Shown here one piece after another: positions 12,090-23,625 of a stretch of DNA of 64,000 bases. Under the pieces are notes generated by a model. It searched no databases. It saw only the letters and a program-made list of their open reading frames with translations, and was not told where the DNA came from. Numbering within the stretch: position 1 is the first letter of the stretch; every line of letters starts with the position of its first letter. The stretch is from assembly GCA_964058845.1 (NCBI GenBank), contig CAXKVR010000029.1, forward strand, positions 62,001-126,000, given 5' to 3'. A program made the position numbers and the translations under genes. This DNA is from Carex sylvatica (lineage: Eukaryota; Streptophyta; Magnoliopsida; Poales; Cyperaceae).

Positions 12090-12570
12090 AACTTTTGGCT
12101 GGATCCAAATTTATTTCTAAATTGAACACCATCTGCTAATTTATTAATTATACTGAGTCATCAAATATAATTAAGGGAAAAAATGATCATGCTCAGTGGC
12201 TAAGATTCCCATACTACTTTTTGAGAATAAAATGCCTTTTCCACCCCATCTCTATCCCAAAAAGAGAGATCAACGATTTGAGTCAACTAATCCAACAATT
12301 TTAAATCTCGTCGTTCATCTACAAAACAACCAAACCAAATAAAGTACATCGGTTTGAATGGTTTGAATTAGGGATAGAGATAGGGTGGCAAGGAATTGGT
12401 CTGCATTTTTTCTCAAAAATTAGTTTGAGAATATGAGCCTTTAAGCATGAGCATTTTTTTTCCTCCATTATATTACACGACTCAGTATAATTAATAAATT
12501 AGTAAACAGTGGGTCAACTTTAAAATAAATATGGATCTAGACAGCAGTTAATATTTAAATATTTAATGAA
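12090..12570. repeat. Inverted pair of peptide-family flank repeats
   Basis: 12100-12335 and the reverse complement of 12365-12565 share taatttattaattatact, gagtcatcaaatataatt, ccaccccatctctatccc and neighbouring words, with the centre near 12350. The right arm continues to 12725 as the inverted partner of 4633-5040 and contains the empty site of the hAT element at 3897-4632. The pair reads like two head-to-head promoter relics. Confidence 0.7.
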
Positions 12571-13021
12571 TTGTAGTTTACTTAAATTTATTTTGACATC
12601 ATAAATTGAGAAAAGGGGAACAGACCATTGTAAAGAATCAGTTTTAAATAATTACTATTTCAAAATTCTGTGTATTGTAGAGAATCATTCACAGAGGTCA
12701 GCGGCAGCAAAGTCTATGATACTTCACAATTATTTGTGTCAACCAAAATAATTACTTAACGATAACAGAATTAGTGTCAAGTGGGGTTGCTTGTCCGCTC
12801 TCCTTGTTACGGCATGCAAGTCTATTAATTAATTGCATGAACACTACTTTTTGGCACAAATCTATATAAGTCTATTAATTAATTGCACACTTTACAACAT
12901 TAATATATCAAATCCACTCCTTGGGATTTCCACCGAGCACTTATTATTTATACATGTATACATAAATACGTTCTTGCATTCTTCTTGCTCTGACTCTTTC
13001 ATGTAACCAGACATCATTCTT

Positions 13022-13505
13022 CTATGGCTTTGCTTCAGGAGGATCACAATTATAAATCTTACGGCAGGGTCTAGTGTAAGGCCTGCCTTTGGGTGATGGC
13101 AACGCAGGGTGAGTTGGATTTAATGTCCCCCCACGAATTGCTGAAAACGAGGAGATGGCAAAGTAGATTTCCAATTTAAAATTGACAAATGAAAGAAATA
13201 CAGAAGAAATCTTTGTCACTTTATCTATTACTAGAAATTTCAACGTACCATCATTTAAAAGATACATAACTCTATCAAACTCTTTTTCTTGAATTATCAT
13301 GTAAATTAAAGTCTCAATACTTCCTTTAGAAAAAATAATACAATAGTATTAATTAAGAAAGAGAGAGAGAGAGAGAGAGAGATTACTTACAACCAGCCTT
13401 GTTCTCTTCCAGGATTCGAGCAGCCTCGGTACAAGGCAATAGGAGAGAGCTAGTGAAAAATAGGAAGAGAATGCAGAGAACTGGGAGAGCTTTTGTTGTT
13501 GACAT
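13022..13505 (-). CDS. Small secreted two-cysteine peptide (two exons)
   Basis: Model: exon 1 13505-13391, intron 13390-13141 (GT donor after GGTT, AG acceptor in cgttttcag), exon 2 13140-13022; 77 codons plus TAG. The start MSTTKALPVLCILFLFF is a clear signal peptide, with cleavage probably after the TEA near residue 28. The mature part is about 49 residues, rich in Pro, Gly and basic residues, ending GRPYTRPCRKIYNC and DPPEAKP. Its two cysteines are five residues apart and could form one disulfide. The PYxRxCxxIxxC spacing recalls the C-terminus of RALF peptides, but the usual YISY motif and other cysteines are absent, so RALF membership is only a guess. At least three decayed relatives lie in the window. 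Role unknown; secretion to the apoplast is inferred. A GA microsatellite sits in the intron near the donor. Confidence 0.72.
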
Positions 13506-13568
13506 TTTGGAAATTTATTTTATTTTGCTTTGTTTTATGGTGCAGCTGGTACCCTCCAAGGATTCATT

Positions 13569-13579
13569 CCTATATATAG
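13569..13579 (-). promoter_or_regulatory. TATA box of the small peptide gene
   Basis: On the minus strand tctatatatagg lies about 65 bases upstream of the ATG at 13505. The same box at the same distance occurs before the pseudogene at 16207, and is degraded before the relic at 12027. Confidence 0.7.
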
Positions 13580-13639
13580 ACTTCCTAAGGCAATTATTAC
13601 AATTAATTAAAAATATATATGGATACGATTCAGCAATTA

Positions 13640-14130
13640 TCTCTTCCATTGACCTCTGGTCAATGCAACTTTTCAGCACACTTGTCGTTAGTTATGGTGC
13701 ATTTTTTCAATTTTTTGCAATGCATGTACAAGTCAGGATCATTCTAGTTTGACAACGATTGTGGTTTTAATTTCTTGGAATAGTTGACTGAAGATATTTT
13801 TCATATTTTTGGTTGGATCATCTTTCAGTGTTTATCTCAAAACCAATCCTGCTCAGCTGGGCCGGACCCATTGGTGCACCCAACCCAACCCATTGGGCCG
13901 GCTTAAATAAATTTATACTTTTATTTCTACTAATTCTTTGATCTATACAACCAATTACTTGAGTAAAGTTCCCACAAATCTTTGGTTCCGATTTTAATTT
14001 GTTTATCGCACGATAATTGTTTTGCATCTTATCTGATGGATCGTTTGTTTGTTTACTTACTATTTTTTTTCATTTAGTATTTTTTAATTGAATAGTGTCT
14101 ATTATACTCTGTTGAATGAGGTGAATGAGG
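13640..14130 (-). promoter_or_regulatory. Upstream region of the small peptide gene, repeated elsewhere
   Basis: Conserved, in order from the gene outwards, with 9460-8870 and in part with 495-930 and 1332-1705: cgttagttatggtgcatttt, gttgactgaagatattt, the gggccggaccc area near 13860, and agagtataatagacactatt (read inverted) near 14100. Conservation across several copies makes it a good candidate promoter segment, though shared descent alone could explain it. The frames at 13399-13752 and 13818-14027 within it are not genes. Confidence 0.5.
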
Positions 14131-14182
14131 TGCACTGGAAGAACCTGGTCCTGTGGTCTGTTACTCCTTTAATGATATATTC

Positions 14183-15002
14183 TATACGACCCAGCCCGTG
14201 CCTTTATCTCCACTTAGACTCTATTTTCTTTCATATCTTAGCCCAGAGAACACTACTAGAATCTGCACTTTTTTCGTGGGTAGATTTAGCTTTTTTCAAG
14301 GGTAAGAGAGGCCCTTGGAAATAAAATGGTGTTTTCTGACACACTTAAACATTTTCAATGGTAGGCTGATGGAAATAGTTGCGCATGGAAATTCCTGTTG
14401 TCTACCCTTGGAAATGTCTCATGTCTGCCCATGGAAATACTTCTGGATGACCCATGACCCGCCAAACAAACCAAATATTATTTTTTATTGATAGCCCATG
14501 AAAATAGTTGATCCCATGCCCTTGAAAATGTTTTGAAAGTTGTCACATATATTATTTCCATGAGCTACCCTTGAAAATATTTTGGTTCTTATGTTTATAT
14601 TATTTTATAAGGAAGGCCCATGAAAATACTTGGCTACTATGCCCTTGGAAATGTTTCATTGATACAGTTAATATTATTTTATAGTTATACTAACTATTTC
14701 CATGAGGCTACCGTTGGAAGTGTTTAGTTCCTGAAAACATAAGCATTTCTATTTGTTGAGATCTCCCTTTAAATATTAAACAAAACTAAATCACAGAAGC
14801 AATCAATATTTAAAATGAAACATTTAATTAAAATCTTAAGTATAATTTATTGCATTTATTCATCTCTTTAATGATTTTTGCTAATTATTTTTAATTATAA
14901 CTGTTAGCGTATCGTTAAGAATTTTTGCTAATTGTATACGACCCAGCCCGTGCCTTTATCTCCACTTAGATTCTGTTTTCTTTCATATCTTAGCCCAGAG
15001 AA
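14183..15002. mobile_element. CACTA-type terminus flanked by a 68-bp direct repeat
   Basis: CACTACTAGAATCTG begins at 14251 and is followed to about 14740 by subterminal repeats in both orientations (ttccaagggta, cccatggaaat and variants), as in CACTA (En/Spm) ends. The sequence before it, 14183-14250, recurs at 14935-15002 with only two or three differences, so 684 bases (14251-14934) sit between 68-bp direct repeats. No matching right terminus and no transposase were seen. The flanking sequence after 15002 resembles the 3' flank of the resistance genes (30240-30300). Confidence 0.7.
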
Positions 15003-15441
15003 GCCCACACTAATAAATTAACAGTCCAAAAATAAAATAGTCAACCAATTTTTTTTTTTTTTTCGGATTTCAAAATACCTGTCCGTTAATTAATCAATCT
15101 ATTAATCCAACTAAATTCGACGCAAGACAGGTAATTTTCCAATCAAATTTGAATCATATTGTTTTGTGCACTTTTAGAAAAGTCGTACAAAAAAAATAAA
15201 TTCAAACTTTCATTAAAACATAGCTAAACATGCTCAGTCCTCAGTTCCATTAATTGGAAGAAAAGTCAGGTTTTTGTTTTCAATCGAAAAATATATTATA
15301 AAATGTTATTTCCGTATTAGTTTGGTGGTATTGAAAAAAATTTTTTAGAGATATTGAATTCGTTAATTAATTTCTTGTAAAGAACAAAACGTGTTTAACG
15401 GAACAATACAGTTTTCTACGACATGCTTTGCTTGCTATGTG
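15003..15441. other. AT-rich spacer
   Basis: No gene seen. 15003-15130 (cagtccaaaaataaaatag, cggatttcaaaatacctgtc) has relatives at 16340-16440 and 30240-30320. Confidence 0.5.
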
Positions 15442-15632
15442 CAGGGGCGAAGTCAGACTTTTAGACTATGAGGGTCAATCATATAAAATTTTCTTGCGAA
15501 AAATGGAGATCAATTTTGCAGTACCATACTATTTTACTCTAAATTATATTGAAAATCATATATAAATATCAAAAAAATTTAAAAGAAATGGGGTCAATTG
15601 ACCCCCATTCCTCCTTCCTCTCTCCACCTCTG
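15442..15632. mobile_element. Short hAT-like MITE
   Basis: Begins CAGGGGCGAAGTCAG and ends CTCTCCACCTCTG; the reverse complement of the end, CAGAGGTGGAGAG, pairs with the start. Flanks GCTATGTG and GCCATGCT agree at 6 of 8 bases. The start resembles that of the element at 33735. Confidence 0.65.
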
Positions 15633-16029
15633 GCCATGCTAGTACTTAGATGTAACATGTCTTTTTTTTTTTTTTTCTTTTTAACTGGATAATTTGATTG
15701 TTCAAAATAATGTTAAAAAAAATATGAAAAATATCCAAAAAAATCAGAAATAAATCAAATTATATATATATTTATTGCAATTTTTTTTTTTAAACATCTT
15801 GTACTATTTTTGTTTTGGTATAAATTGAGAAAATGTTAGTAAGGAGCAAAAAAAATTGAATTTTTTTTAAACGTGCTGTATCCGTGTCTAGAGGTGCCAT
15901 ATACCAGTACCTAGATGTGTCGTACCTGTGTCTAGACGTGTTTTGCTAGAAAAATTAGAAAGAACACGGAACATCTAATAAGATGTGCTGCATCCTTAAC
16001 CTTGCGTACTGGAACATGTACCCGACACA

Positions 16030-16330
16030 CCATGCTTTTGCAATACACAAGCTAAGAGGTGTAAACAGATTGGATACCGACAGAAAATAGCTAAATCGTA
16101 TCCATCACTGTTTTTAATTAATTGCAATTGCCTTCAAAAGTCTATATATAGGAATGAATCCTTGGAGGGTTCCAGCTGCATCATAATAGAAAACACTATT
16201 TCGAAAATGTCAAACACCAGAGCTCTTCCTGTTCTCTGAATTCTCTTCTTATTTTTCACTAGCTCTCTCGTATTGCCTGATACTGAGGCTGCTCAAATCC
16301 TGGAAGAGAGCAAGGCTAGTTATTTTTTGT
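16030..16330 (+). pseudogene. Small peptide gene relic: promoter and exon 1 with early stop
   Basis: Leader, TATA box (16142-16153) and exon 1 match the intact gene at 13391-13505. ATG at 16207 opens MSNTRALPVL, followed by TGA at 16237-16239. The frame then continues with the family sequence (ILFLFFTSS, then EAAQILEESKA) to about 16321. The splice donor seen in the intact gene is lost and no exon 2 was found downstream. The in-frame continuation after a single stop shows that point mutation, not rearrangement, inactivated exon 1. Confidence 0.82.
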
Positions 16331-16339
16331 CCAACTACA

Positions 16340-19300
16340 AAATAGACAAACCATTATTATTTTTTGTTTGTTTTCCGGATTTCAAATGCCCGTCGTCAGC
16401 TAAATAATCCATGCAGGAAAATTAATTTACTTTCTCCTTTTGTTAAAAATCTGATATACATACTTATTTAGTAGAAATTAAATTACAGTTCTACAAATAT
16501 TCTTTTTAAGTTATTAAAAAGACAACATTGCTGAAAGTTATATTATATAGCTGATATTAACACAACACAATTTAAAAAAATTATTTGATAGACAAAATTG
16601 CCCTCCACAATCAATTACTTCTGATGCTTCCTTAATTTGAAAACTTTTTTAATGCTAATATATTTTTAATTTGTCTATCTTCTTCATAGAGAAAAAAAAA
16701 TAATAGATTGGAGCTTTCAATGATTCTATTGTTATTAATTTATCAAGCTATTCGAAGGTTCTTTATTGATTTTCTACTATTTTCTTTTAAAACAAACTGA
16801 TTTTTATGGATCGCCTTCTATTATCTAAATTGAAATCTTGTTTATCTAAAAATCACAAAAAACACATATACTCCATTTCCACCTTCCCATGAAATTTTCC
16901 CAGCCTCCCCATCCAAAAATAATAATAAAATTAAAAACTTGTTTATATATCTTATTTCTCAACCGCAAAATAATTTTTTGACAATTAATAAATTTAATTA
17001 TAACACAAATATTCAAAATATTACAACATAGAGTATGGAATCTTCATTTAAAAGATATATTTTAAACGTTTTTCATTTTGTAAAACCCTTTTTCTAACAT
17101 GTTTTTTTCTTGATTTCTTCATTTAAATGAGTTTTATTATCTATAACAAATATAGTAACGAATATATTCAATGAAAAATAATTGCAAAGACCCCGTCTGA
17201 AAAAAAGTATTGTTGATGAAATTTATACATATTAGTATCATAGATTTATATCCAACAAAAAATATTTTGCCAAATTTTTTTTGTTTGAGTAGATATTTGT
17301 GGAGTTGGGTAAAATAAACGAATATAATGATAGATTTTCAATAATATAATAAAATATTTCATTTTTGTAATATATTTAAAAATCTTAAAAGTATGATGAA
17401 ATATATAAATAAAAAATATGATCAAATATTTATCAAATTAATTAATTTAAATTATAAAGAAATAAAAATATATAATAATGTATGAGAGTGAAGGAATATT
17501 ATTATTTTCTAAGAAACTTTTTAAGGAAAGAAAATCCTATAATGGTGACGAGAGATACAGTTTTTTAAGAAAATAGTTAATAAAGGGTAAATTTGTCTAT
17601 GTATTAAAATATTTAGATAGTGTTGTGTTAATAAAAAAATTAGTAGTGTTGATATTATGACCCGATATAAAAATGCTCCAGTAAATCTAACAAATTACAG
17701 TGCAGCTATGGTAATAGACATATTACAAAGAGAAAAGGTTTTCCTCCACCTTCTATTGTCCACAGCGCTATCCACTTCGTGTTTAACTAATTTTAACGGA
17801 CACCGGTCCCCAATTTTGATCTCTTACTCCGCCTATTTAACCTGCTCTATTTTCTTTTTTGAATCTCATTTTCAAAACATTTCTTCTGCGATCAACTTAT
17901 TTCCTTTCTGAGGCGATTTCTTTCTGACATTACTTTCTTGCTTTACGAAGATAAAAATTTCTGAATCTAAAAATTGATCGATATCTGAAAATTCCTTTTT
18001 TAGCAAAAGCGATGCACAGTGACAGCATCTCTGAAAATTTCTTCTCCGATCTCTTAAAATTTGATTTTTCAATTTGTCGCTTTCTTCAATCTGTAACTTT
18101 TTTCTTACATAATAAGCACAATGACATTTACTTTTTTCTTATATAATCTGCTTATGACATTTTTCAACTCTGAAAATTCATTTTTCAGCGGATGCGATGA
18201 ACTGTGGATCTCTGAAAATTCCTTCTCCAATCTTTGAAAATTCATTTCGTTGGATGCGATACACAGCAACGGCCGCGACAGGCGCGATAGCAGCGACGGC
18301 CGCAACAACAGCAACGACCTGGCCGTCAACGAGATGATGTCTTATCCCTGCTTTGTGGATCTGGTTGAAGAGACATTGACAATTAGTGCATTTCTGTTAT
18401 TTTTAGTACCTAATCTTTTCCTTTCCTAGTGGTATTTTAAGGAGATTCAGGTAATTGTAGAATCTCCCTATTATCTAGTTTAGTTTTAAGGAGATTCTGG
18501 TTGATCTTGATTTGATCTGGTAATACTGTGAGTCTGATCTAATTTGATCTAATATGTCAGCTGTCGATCTGGTCTGGTTTTCTAATTTTTGATGGATCGA
18601 CTATTCATCTTGTTGTTTTATAATATTGGCCTTGTAGTCTTACAGTATTCATCTTGTGGCTTTACAATATTCATTTTATGGCTCTACAATATTTTACAAA
18701 AAAATTCAAACAGGGAGGCTGAATTCGTAATGTCATCGATTTAAATGTAGAAGTTATTTTAATGTAGAAGTTATTTTTTCATAGTTTTTTTGATACTATT
18801 CTGAATGTTGAATGATTTAATTAGGTTTGCTATTTTGTGGTGAATATTATATTTTGTGTTAAACAGATGCTGTGTGTTGTGAATATTATGGTTTTGTTTA
18901 ACATGGATGTATGTATATGATGTTCAAAATAATGTGTGTACAAGGCTGGTAGCAAAATAATCGACCTAACCATACTTGGCTTGGCCTATCTTCAAAATAA
19001 TCATTTTGTAGAGTCCTTTCACATTGGTCAAGTGGAACAGAGAGTCTATCCATCACAAAGATATATTAAATAATTATGACTAGCTAATTATTCATAATTG
19101 AGTTCTGATCCGACGGACGAACATTAACGCACAGGTGACCTCTGCTTACTAAAGCATTGAGTAAAAAAAAAGGTAAAACAGATGAGACAACAAATAAGAG
19201 ATATGCACCCTAGCGAACTGGAAAAATAAGGACACATCTAGGCTGCTTAATGGTAATATAGAATATTCTAATAAGAAGTTATTAATCCGGCTAAAAGCTA

Positions 19301-19640
19301 TTGTCAAACTCAAGAATTCAAATAGTGATACAATAGGCTAATATATTATATATTTTACACATAGATTGAATAGCAGTGCAGGAAATAACATTTATTGTTA
19401 TTTTATATTACTTATTATCATCATAGTGATAATAATAAAAAAATTACTACTAGATGTAAAAATAATAAAAATAAAAATATTATTTTTATTATAGTTTATT
19501 TTTGTTGTTGTTGTTATTGTTGTTGGGAATTGCAGGTTTAACACCGATCGATGGTGATGATGTGACTCATCTCTTTATGGAGAGACTAGTTCAAATTTCG
19601 CAAATGGCATCTCATGAATATTGTTGCCAAAATTAACGGA
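16340..19640. other. AT-rich region without a supported gene
   Basis: 16340-16560 belongs to a dispersed flank repeat (relatives at 7380, 15050, 31975 and 32290). 17960-18260 holds imperfect repeats of ctctgaaaattcctt and gcgatgcacag-like words, and 18270-18320 is a short GC-richer patch. Short frames such as 17657-17911 show no recognisable domain. A TAA/ATA-rich stretch lies at 19380-19530. Confidence 0.5.
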
Positions 19641-19819
19641 AGTCTCCATAGTTTTTTTTTTTTTTTTAAAATAAGATAGAGGTCAAGCTTCTAATCTTAT
19701 ATTTTATTGATAAATTAAATATAAGATACAATCAAAAGAGTCAAAAAGTAAGAAATTGCTCAATGAGTATTGAGCAAAGATAAAATAAAAATTACATCTC
19801 TTGTACCACTTGACCAACC

Positions 19820-22800
19820 AACTAAAAAATAGAGCAAAATTTGTCTCTAAAGATTCGATTGCATCGCTCTCTCCATAATATGAAGATGACAATCATGAAG
19901 ACTCTTGTCAACTGCATAGGATACTTATTTTGAAGAATAGCACACAATGGTGTGACATTTATCATTTCATTATATCTATGTGAGAGCAATGGTAAAATCA
20001 CAGTTTGTAAGGATTGGTAGAGAGATAATGAGAAGGGGCATTCATTAAATAAGTGTGACACCGTCTCTACACTTTGTTTGTAGAGGTAGAAGATGCTTGG
20101 AAGGGACCACCCTCGTTTCATCAAGTTGTCAATTGTTAGAATTTTATTTTGAATTGCCAGCCAAGCAAAGATTTGCATCCTAGGTGGTATTCTCACCTTC
20201 CAAATATTTTTTTATCTTTGTGCATGTGCAAACTCCTTCCTGAATGAAGTTGTAAAGAGAATTAGAAGTAAATAATTCGTTGGAATTGAGATTCCAAGTG
20301 ATCATGTCAGCTAATGAGTTAAGAACAAGGGCTCCATGAGAAAAAAAAAATGTAACAGAGAATTTTGCTCTTGCTCGGCTTCAAGGAACAGATTCGGCCT
20401 TATATTAAGATACCAATTATCTTGAGAGAAAGCTTGCTGTAGGGTCGCATCTTGGCAGAGTGAGAAGGAGTAGAGATTAGGATATGAGTGTTTCAAAATA
20501 ACATGTCCCCAATTGTGATGCCAGAACAAAATTACATGGCCATTTCCAGGATGAGCCGTGCCAAAAGAAAGTTCTGTGTATTTTGTCCATCTCAACAATT
20601 ACCCATGAAGGTAGCATGAATGCCGACATGAAGAAAATCAGAATTGCTGACAAAGTAGAGTTCAATAAGACTAAGCGACCCGCCAGTGATAACAAATTTG
20701 CTTGCCAACTGGATAATTTTTTTGCCATATTCTAAATAAGTGGGAGATAGTGTGTTTTAGAAAGGTTCTTATCAGACAAAGGCAATCCCAAATAATTCAG
20801 GGGAAATGTACCGTCTTTGCACTGCATAAAATCAGCCCAAGACTGAGTTTGATTGGTTGTCGCAGATGTTATAAGAAGTTCAGATTTTGCCTCGTTGAGT
20901 TTGAGTTCTGAGATGTATGAAAAACCATGAATGCAATCTTCAATATTTGAAATTGATGTTGTGTAGGTTGCAAGAACAAAAGAGCATCGTCAGCGTAGAG
21001 CAAGCACGGCTTCATCCCAGAAAATGGAAGCCTTAAAGCTGGAATGGCAGTAAGTCAGCTGAACCAAGCGGCAAGGAAATCCATAGCTAAGATAAATAAG
21101 TACGGAGATAATGGATCTCCTTGTCTAACACCCCTCCTTAAAATTTTTTTTTTACCCGCTAATCCATTGACAATTACTCGAGAGCATCCTTGTAACACTC
21201 CATGGTGAATGCAATTTAACCAAGTTTCAGGGAAGCCTTTAGCTCTCATGAATTGGAGAAGGAATAGCCAACTTATCGTGTCAACTGCCTTGTGCAAATC
21301 GGCCTTGAAAAGAGCAACTTGAATGTTTGATGTAGTGGCATGTTGAATTATGCGTTGGGCATAGAGGAAGCCATGGGTAATTTGTCTGTGCTTCATGATC
21401 CCTGTCTGTGTCTCGTCTATCAACTGGTTTATCACCACTTGTATCCGATTTGCAAGAATTTTAGAGAAAATTCTTTGAATTCCATTTATTAAACTTATCG
21501 GTCTATAGTTATCTGGTTTGCTTGCATATTCTTTTTTTGGAACCAACACAATGAATGAATCATTCAAAGGATGCAAAAAAATACCATCCAGCAGTACCTT
21601 ATTGAAGAGACGGAGAAAACAAGGTAAGAAGAGATCCTTGAACTTCTTGTAAAATTCACTAGTGAAGCCGTCCGGGCCTGGTGCTTTATTACTAGGCCAA
21701 GACGAGATAGCTTGTAGAATTTTTTCTTGTGAGATATGTGCACAAAGAATTGGGAATGATTGTGGATTGGGATAGATTGTAGACCAATCTATTTCAGGTG
21801 GTGAGTTTGAAGACTTGCCCATCAGTTCACAAAAGAAATTAAAGAAAGCCCTTCCTTTGGCACGTTGATCCGTAACTTGCTCACCATCAACTTCTATCGA
21901 GTGAATCCAATTAGTATGCTTCTGATGTGTTGCAAATGCATGGAAGTAACTTGTATTCTTGTCACCTTCTAAATTCCATCTTATTTTTGATCTTTGCCTC
22001 CACTTATCTTCCTCAAGAACCAATAACTCAGTGTATCAATTTTTAATAAGTGCTAGCACGAGTTTATCAAGGGCTGTTACAGTTCTAATCTCCATTTGTA
22101 TGTCAATCCAACCAATATAAGTTCAGCAAGTCCCCAGTTGCGCTTTAAGGTTCACCTTGTATTGATTATCCCAAATTTTAATGGCCTTAGCAAGGTTTGA
22201 GAGAGCCATAGCAAGGCCCAAAAAAATAGATGGACATGGGTGTTGATTCCAATTGTTCCTGACAAACTCTTGAAAACCAGGCAGTTTTAGAAGGTAATTC
22301 TCGAATCTGTATAAGTTTGAAGACTGAAAATATTTGACACATGAGCAAAGCACTGGACAATGGTCAGAAGAGGTGTTGGGCAATGCTGTTGGAAATTTCT
22401 GAAGGATACAACAATAGAGAGAAGAAATTTGCTGCTGAAATTTAACTTCTATTGCTTCCTTAATTCGGATACAAAGTACATCTCAATTTATAGCTAAACA
22501 TTAATCTAAATCTAGAACATCTAAATTTAGCACCCACTAACCAAAGCTGCCATATTTAGCCCATGACAGCTATAATCTACCCATTACATGACAGCTGTAA
22601 CTATCCCTGCACACGTCTAAAACAGAGCACAGTTTACACCTCATTCTTAACTAAAAATAGACCTATAACTGAAACCGTAACTTATGGAAAACTGCAGCAC
22701 CTATGCGCCTTGCTGACCTGGTTCATGATTTGGATTACATTCAACAAATGCTTGTTGAGAGATATTAGGTAAGATGTTGTTCCAGTGAGCTGAAGTAAGA

Positions 22801-23417
22801 AACCTGTCAAGCCTCGCCATTGAAGGTCGGTCACGGGAGTTGGAGTGAGTGAATCTTCTTCCAGCAAGTGAAAGATTTACAAGGTCAAGGTCTTGCAATA
22901 GGTGACTAAAAGAAATTGTTCCATTTCGGTCATATGTGGGGTTATTTCTCTCATGTGCTTCAGCAACCACGTTAAAATCTCCTGCAAGCATCCAAGGAGT
23001 GTCATTTGAAGGCTTAGAATCTGTGAGTTCTTGAAAGAATGATTTACGCTCTAATGTGCCAGATGGACCATAGACCGCCGTGAATCTGAAAACTGTAGCA
23101 TCCTTTTTGAAAATGAAGTCAGCAGAGATTGTATGAACTCCCTGATTAGAATGAAGGAGGTCTAGTTCATTATCTCGCCATGCAAGAATAATTCCTCCCG
23201 CTGAGCCAACTGCCGGCAAGGAAATATTTTTATTTAAAGTCGATCCACATATTTCCCGCAACCAGCTTGAAGGCGGGTCTGATAATTTTGTTTCTTGCAG
23301 AACAATCAGATTCAGCTTTTCTAATAGAAAAGTTTGCCGAATTGCCAACCTTTTGTTTTTCTCGTTTAAACCTCGCACATTCCAAGAGATAATTTTAAAT
23401 GTCTTGACTGAATCCAT
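19820..23417 (-). pseudogene. LINE ORF2: endonuclease and reverse transcriptase, disrupted
   Basis: Starts MDSVKTFKIISWNVRG at 23417. The apurinic-type endonuclease follows (LIVLQETKL, AVYGPSG, LAGDFNVV, ARLDRFL), with the SDHCPVL motif beyond the solo LTR near 22365. The reverse transcriptase (22023-21055) shows NKAPGPDGFT, NYRPISL, FKADLHKAVDT and GVRQGDPLSPYLF. A stop follows at 21055, and LLYADDALL (catalytic YADD) lies beyond it near 21003-20980. The thumb (WVIVEMDKIHRTFFW, 20728-20477) and the zf-RVT tail (IPPRMQIFAWL, HLFNECPF, 20196-19822) complete the order. Several stops and frame changes are present. It once encoded the enzyme for target-primed retrotransposition. Confidence 0.88.
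22387..22746 (-). mobile_element. Solo LTR inserted in the LINE endonuclease
   Basis: 360 bp, TGTTG at one end and CAACA at the other, flanked by a perfect 5-bp duplication AATGC (22382-22386 and 22747-22751). Removing it and one AATGC rejoins the endonuclease frame (ISQQA to LPNTSSDHC). On the minus strand it has TATAAATTGAG near 22485 and a plausible R/U5 after it, so it is oriented like the LINE. No internal retroelement sequence, primer site or second LTR remains, so it is a solo LTR, probably Ty1/copia-like by size. Confidence 0.88.
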
Positions 23418-23625
23418 TCATAAATAGATAACTCTGAGCATTGAAAGCGAGTAGAGAAGAGAAGAGGTGAGAACCAGGCATAGAGCACCATCAAGGCCTT
23501 GCAAATATTGTGAAAAGATCCATTAAATAACTAATTCTTCTCTAGCAGATTCCTTTGGAATTTTCAAATCCAAAGAAGCAACCACCGACATGTCATTGGG
23601 AGTAGATAAGGCTTTGTTCAACTGA

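Noticed and set aside
13022..13140. Firm assignment of the small peptide to the RALF family
   Set aside because: Only the PYxRxC spacing near the C-terminus is reminiscent; the diagnostic N-terminal motif and second cysteine pair are missing.
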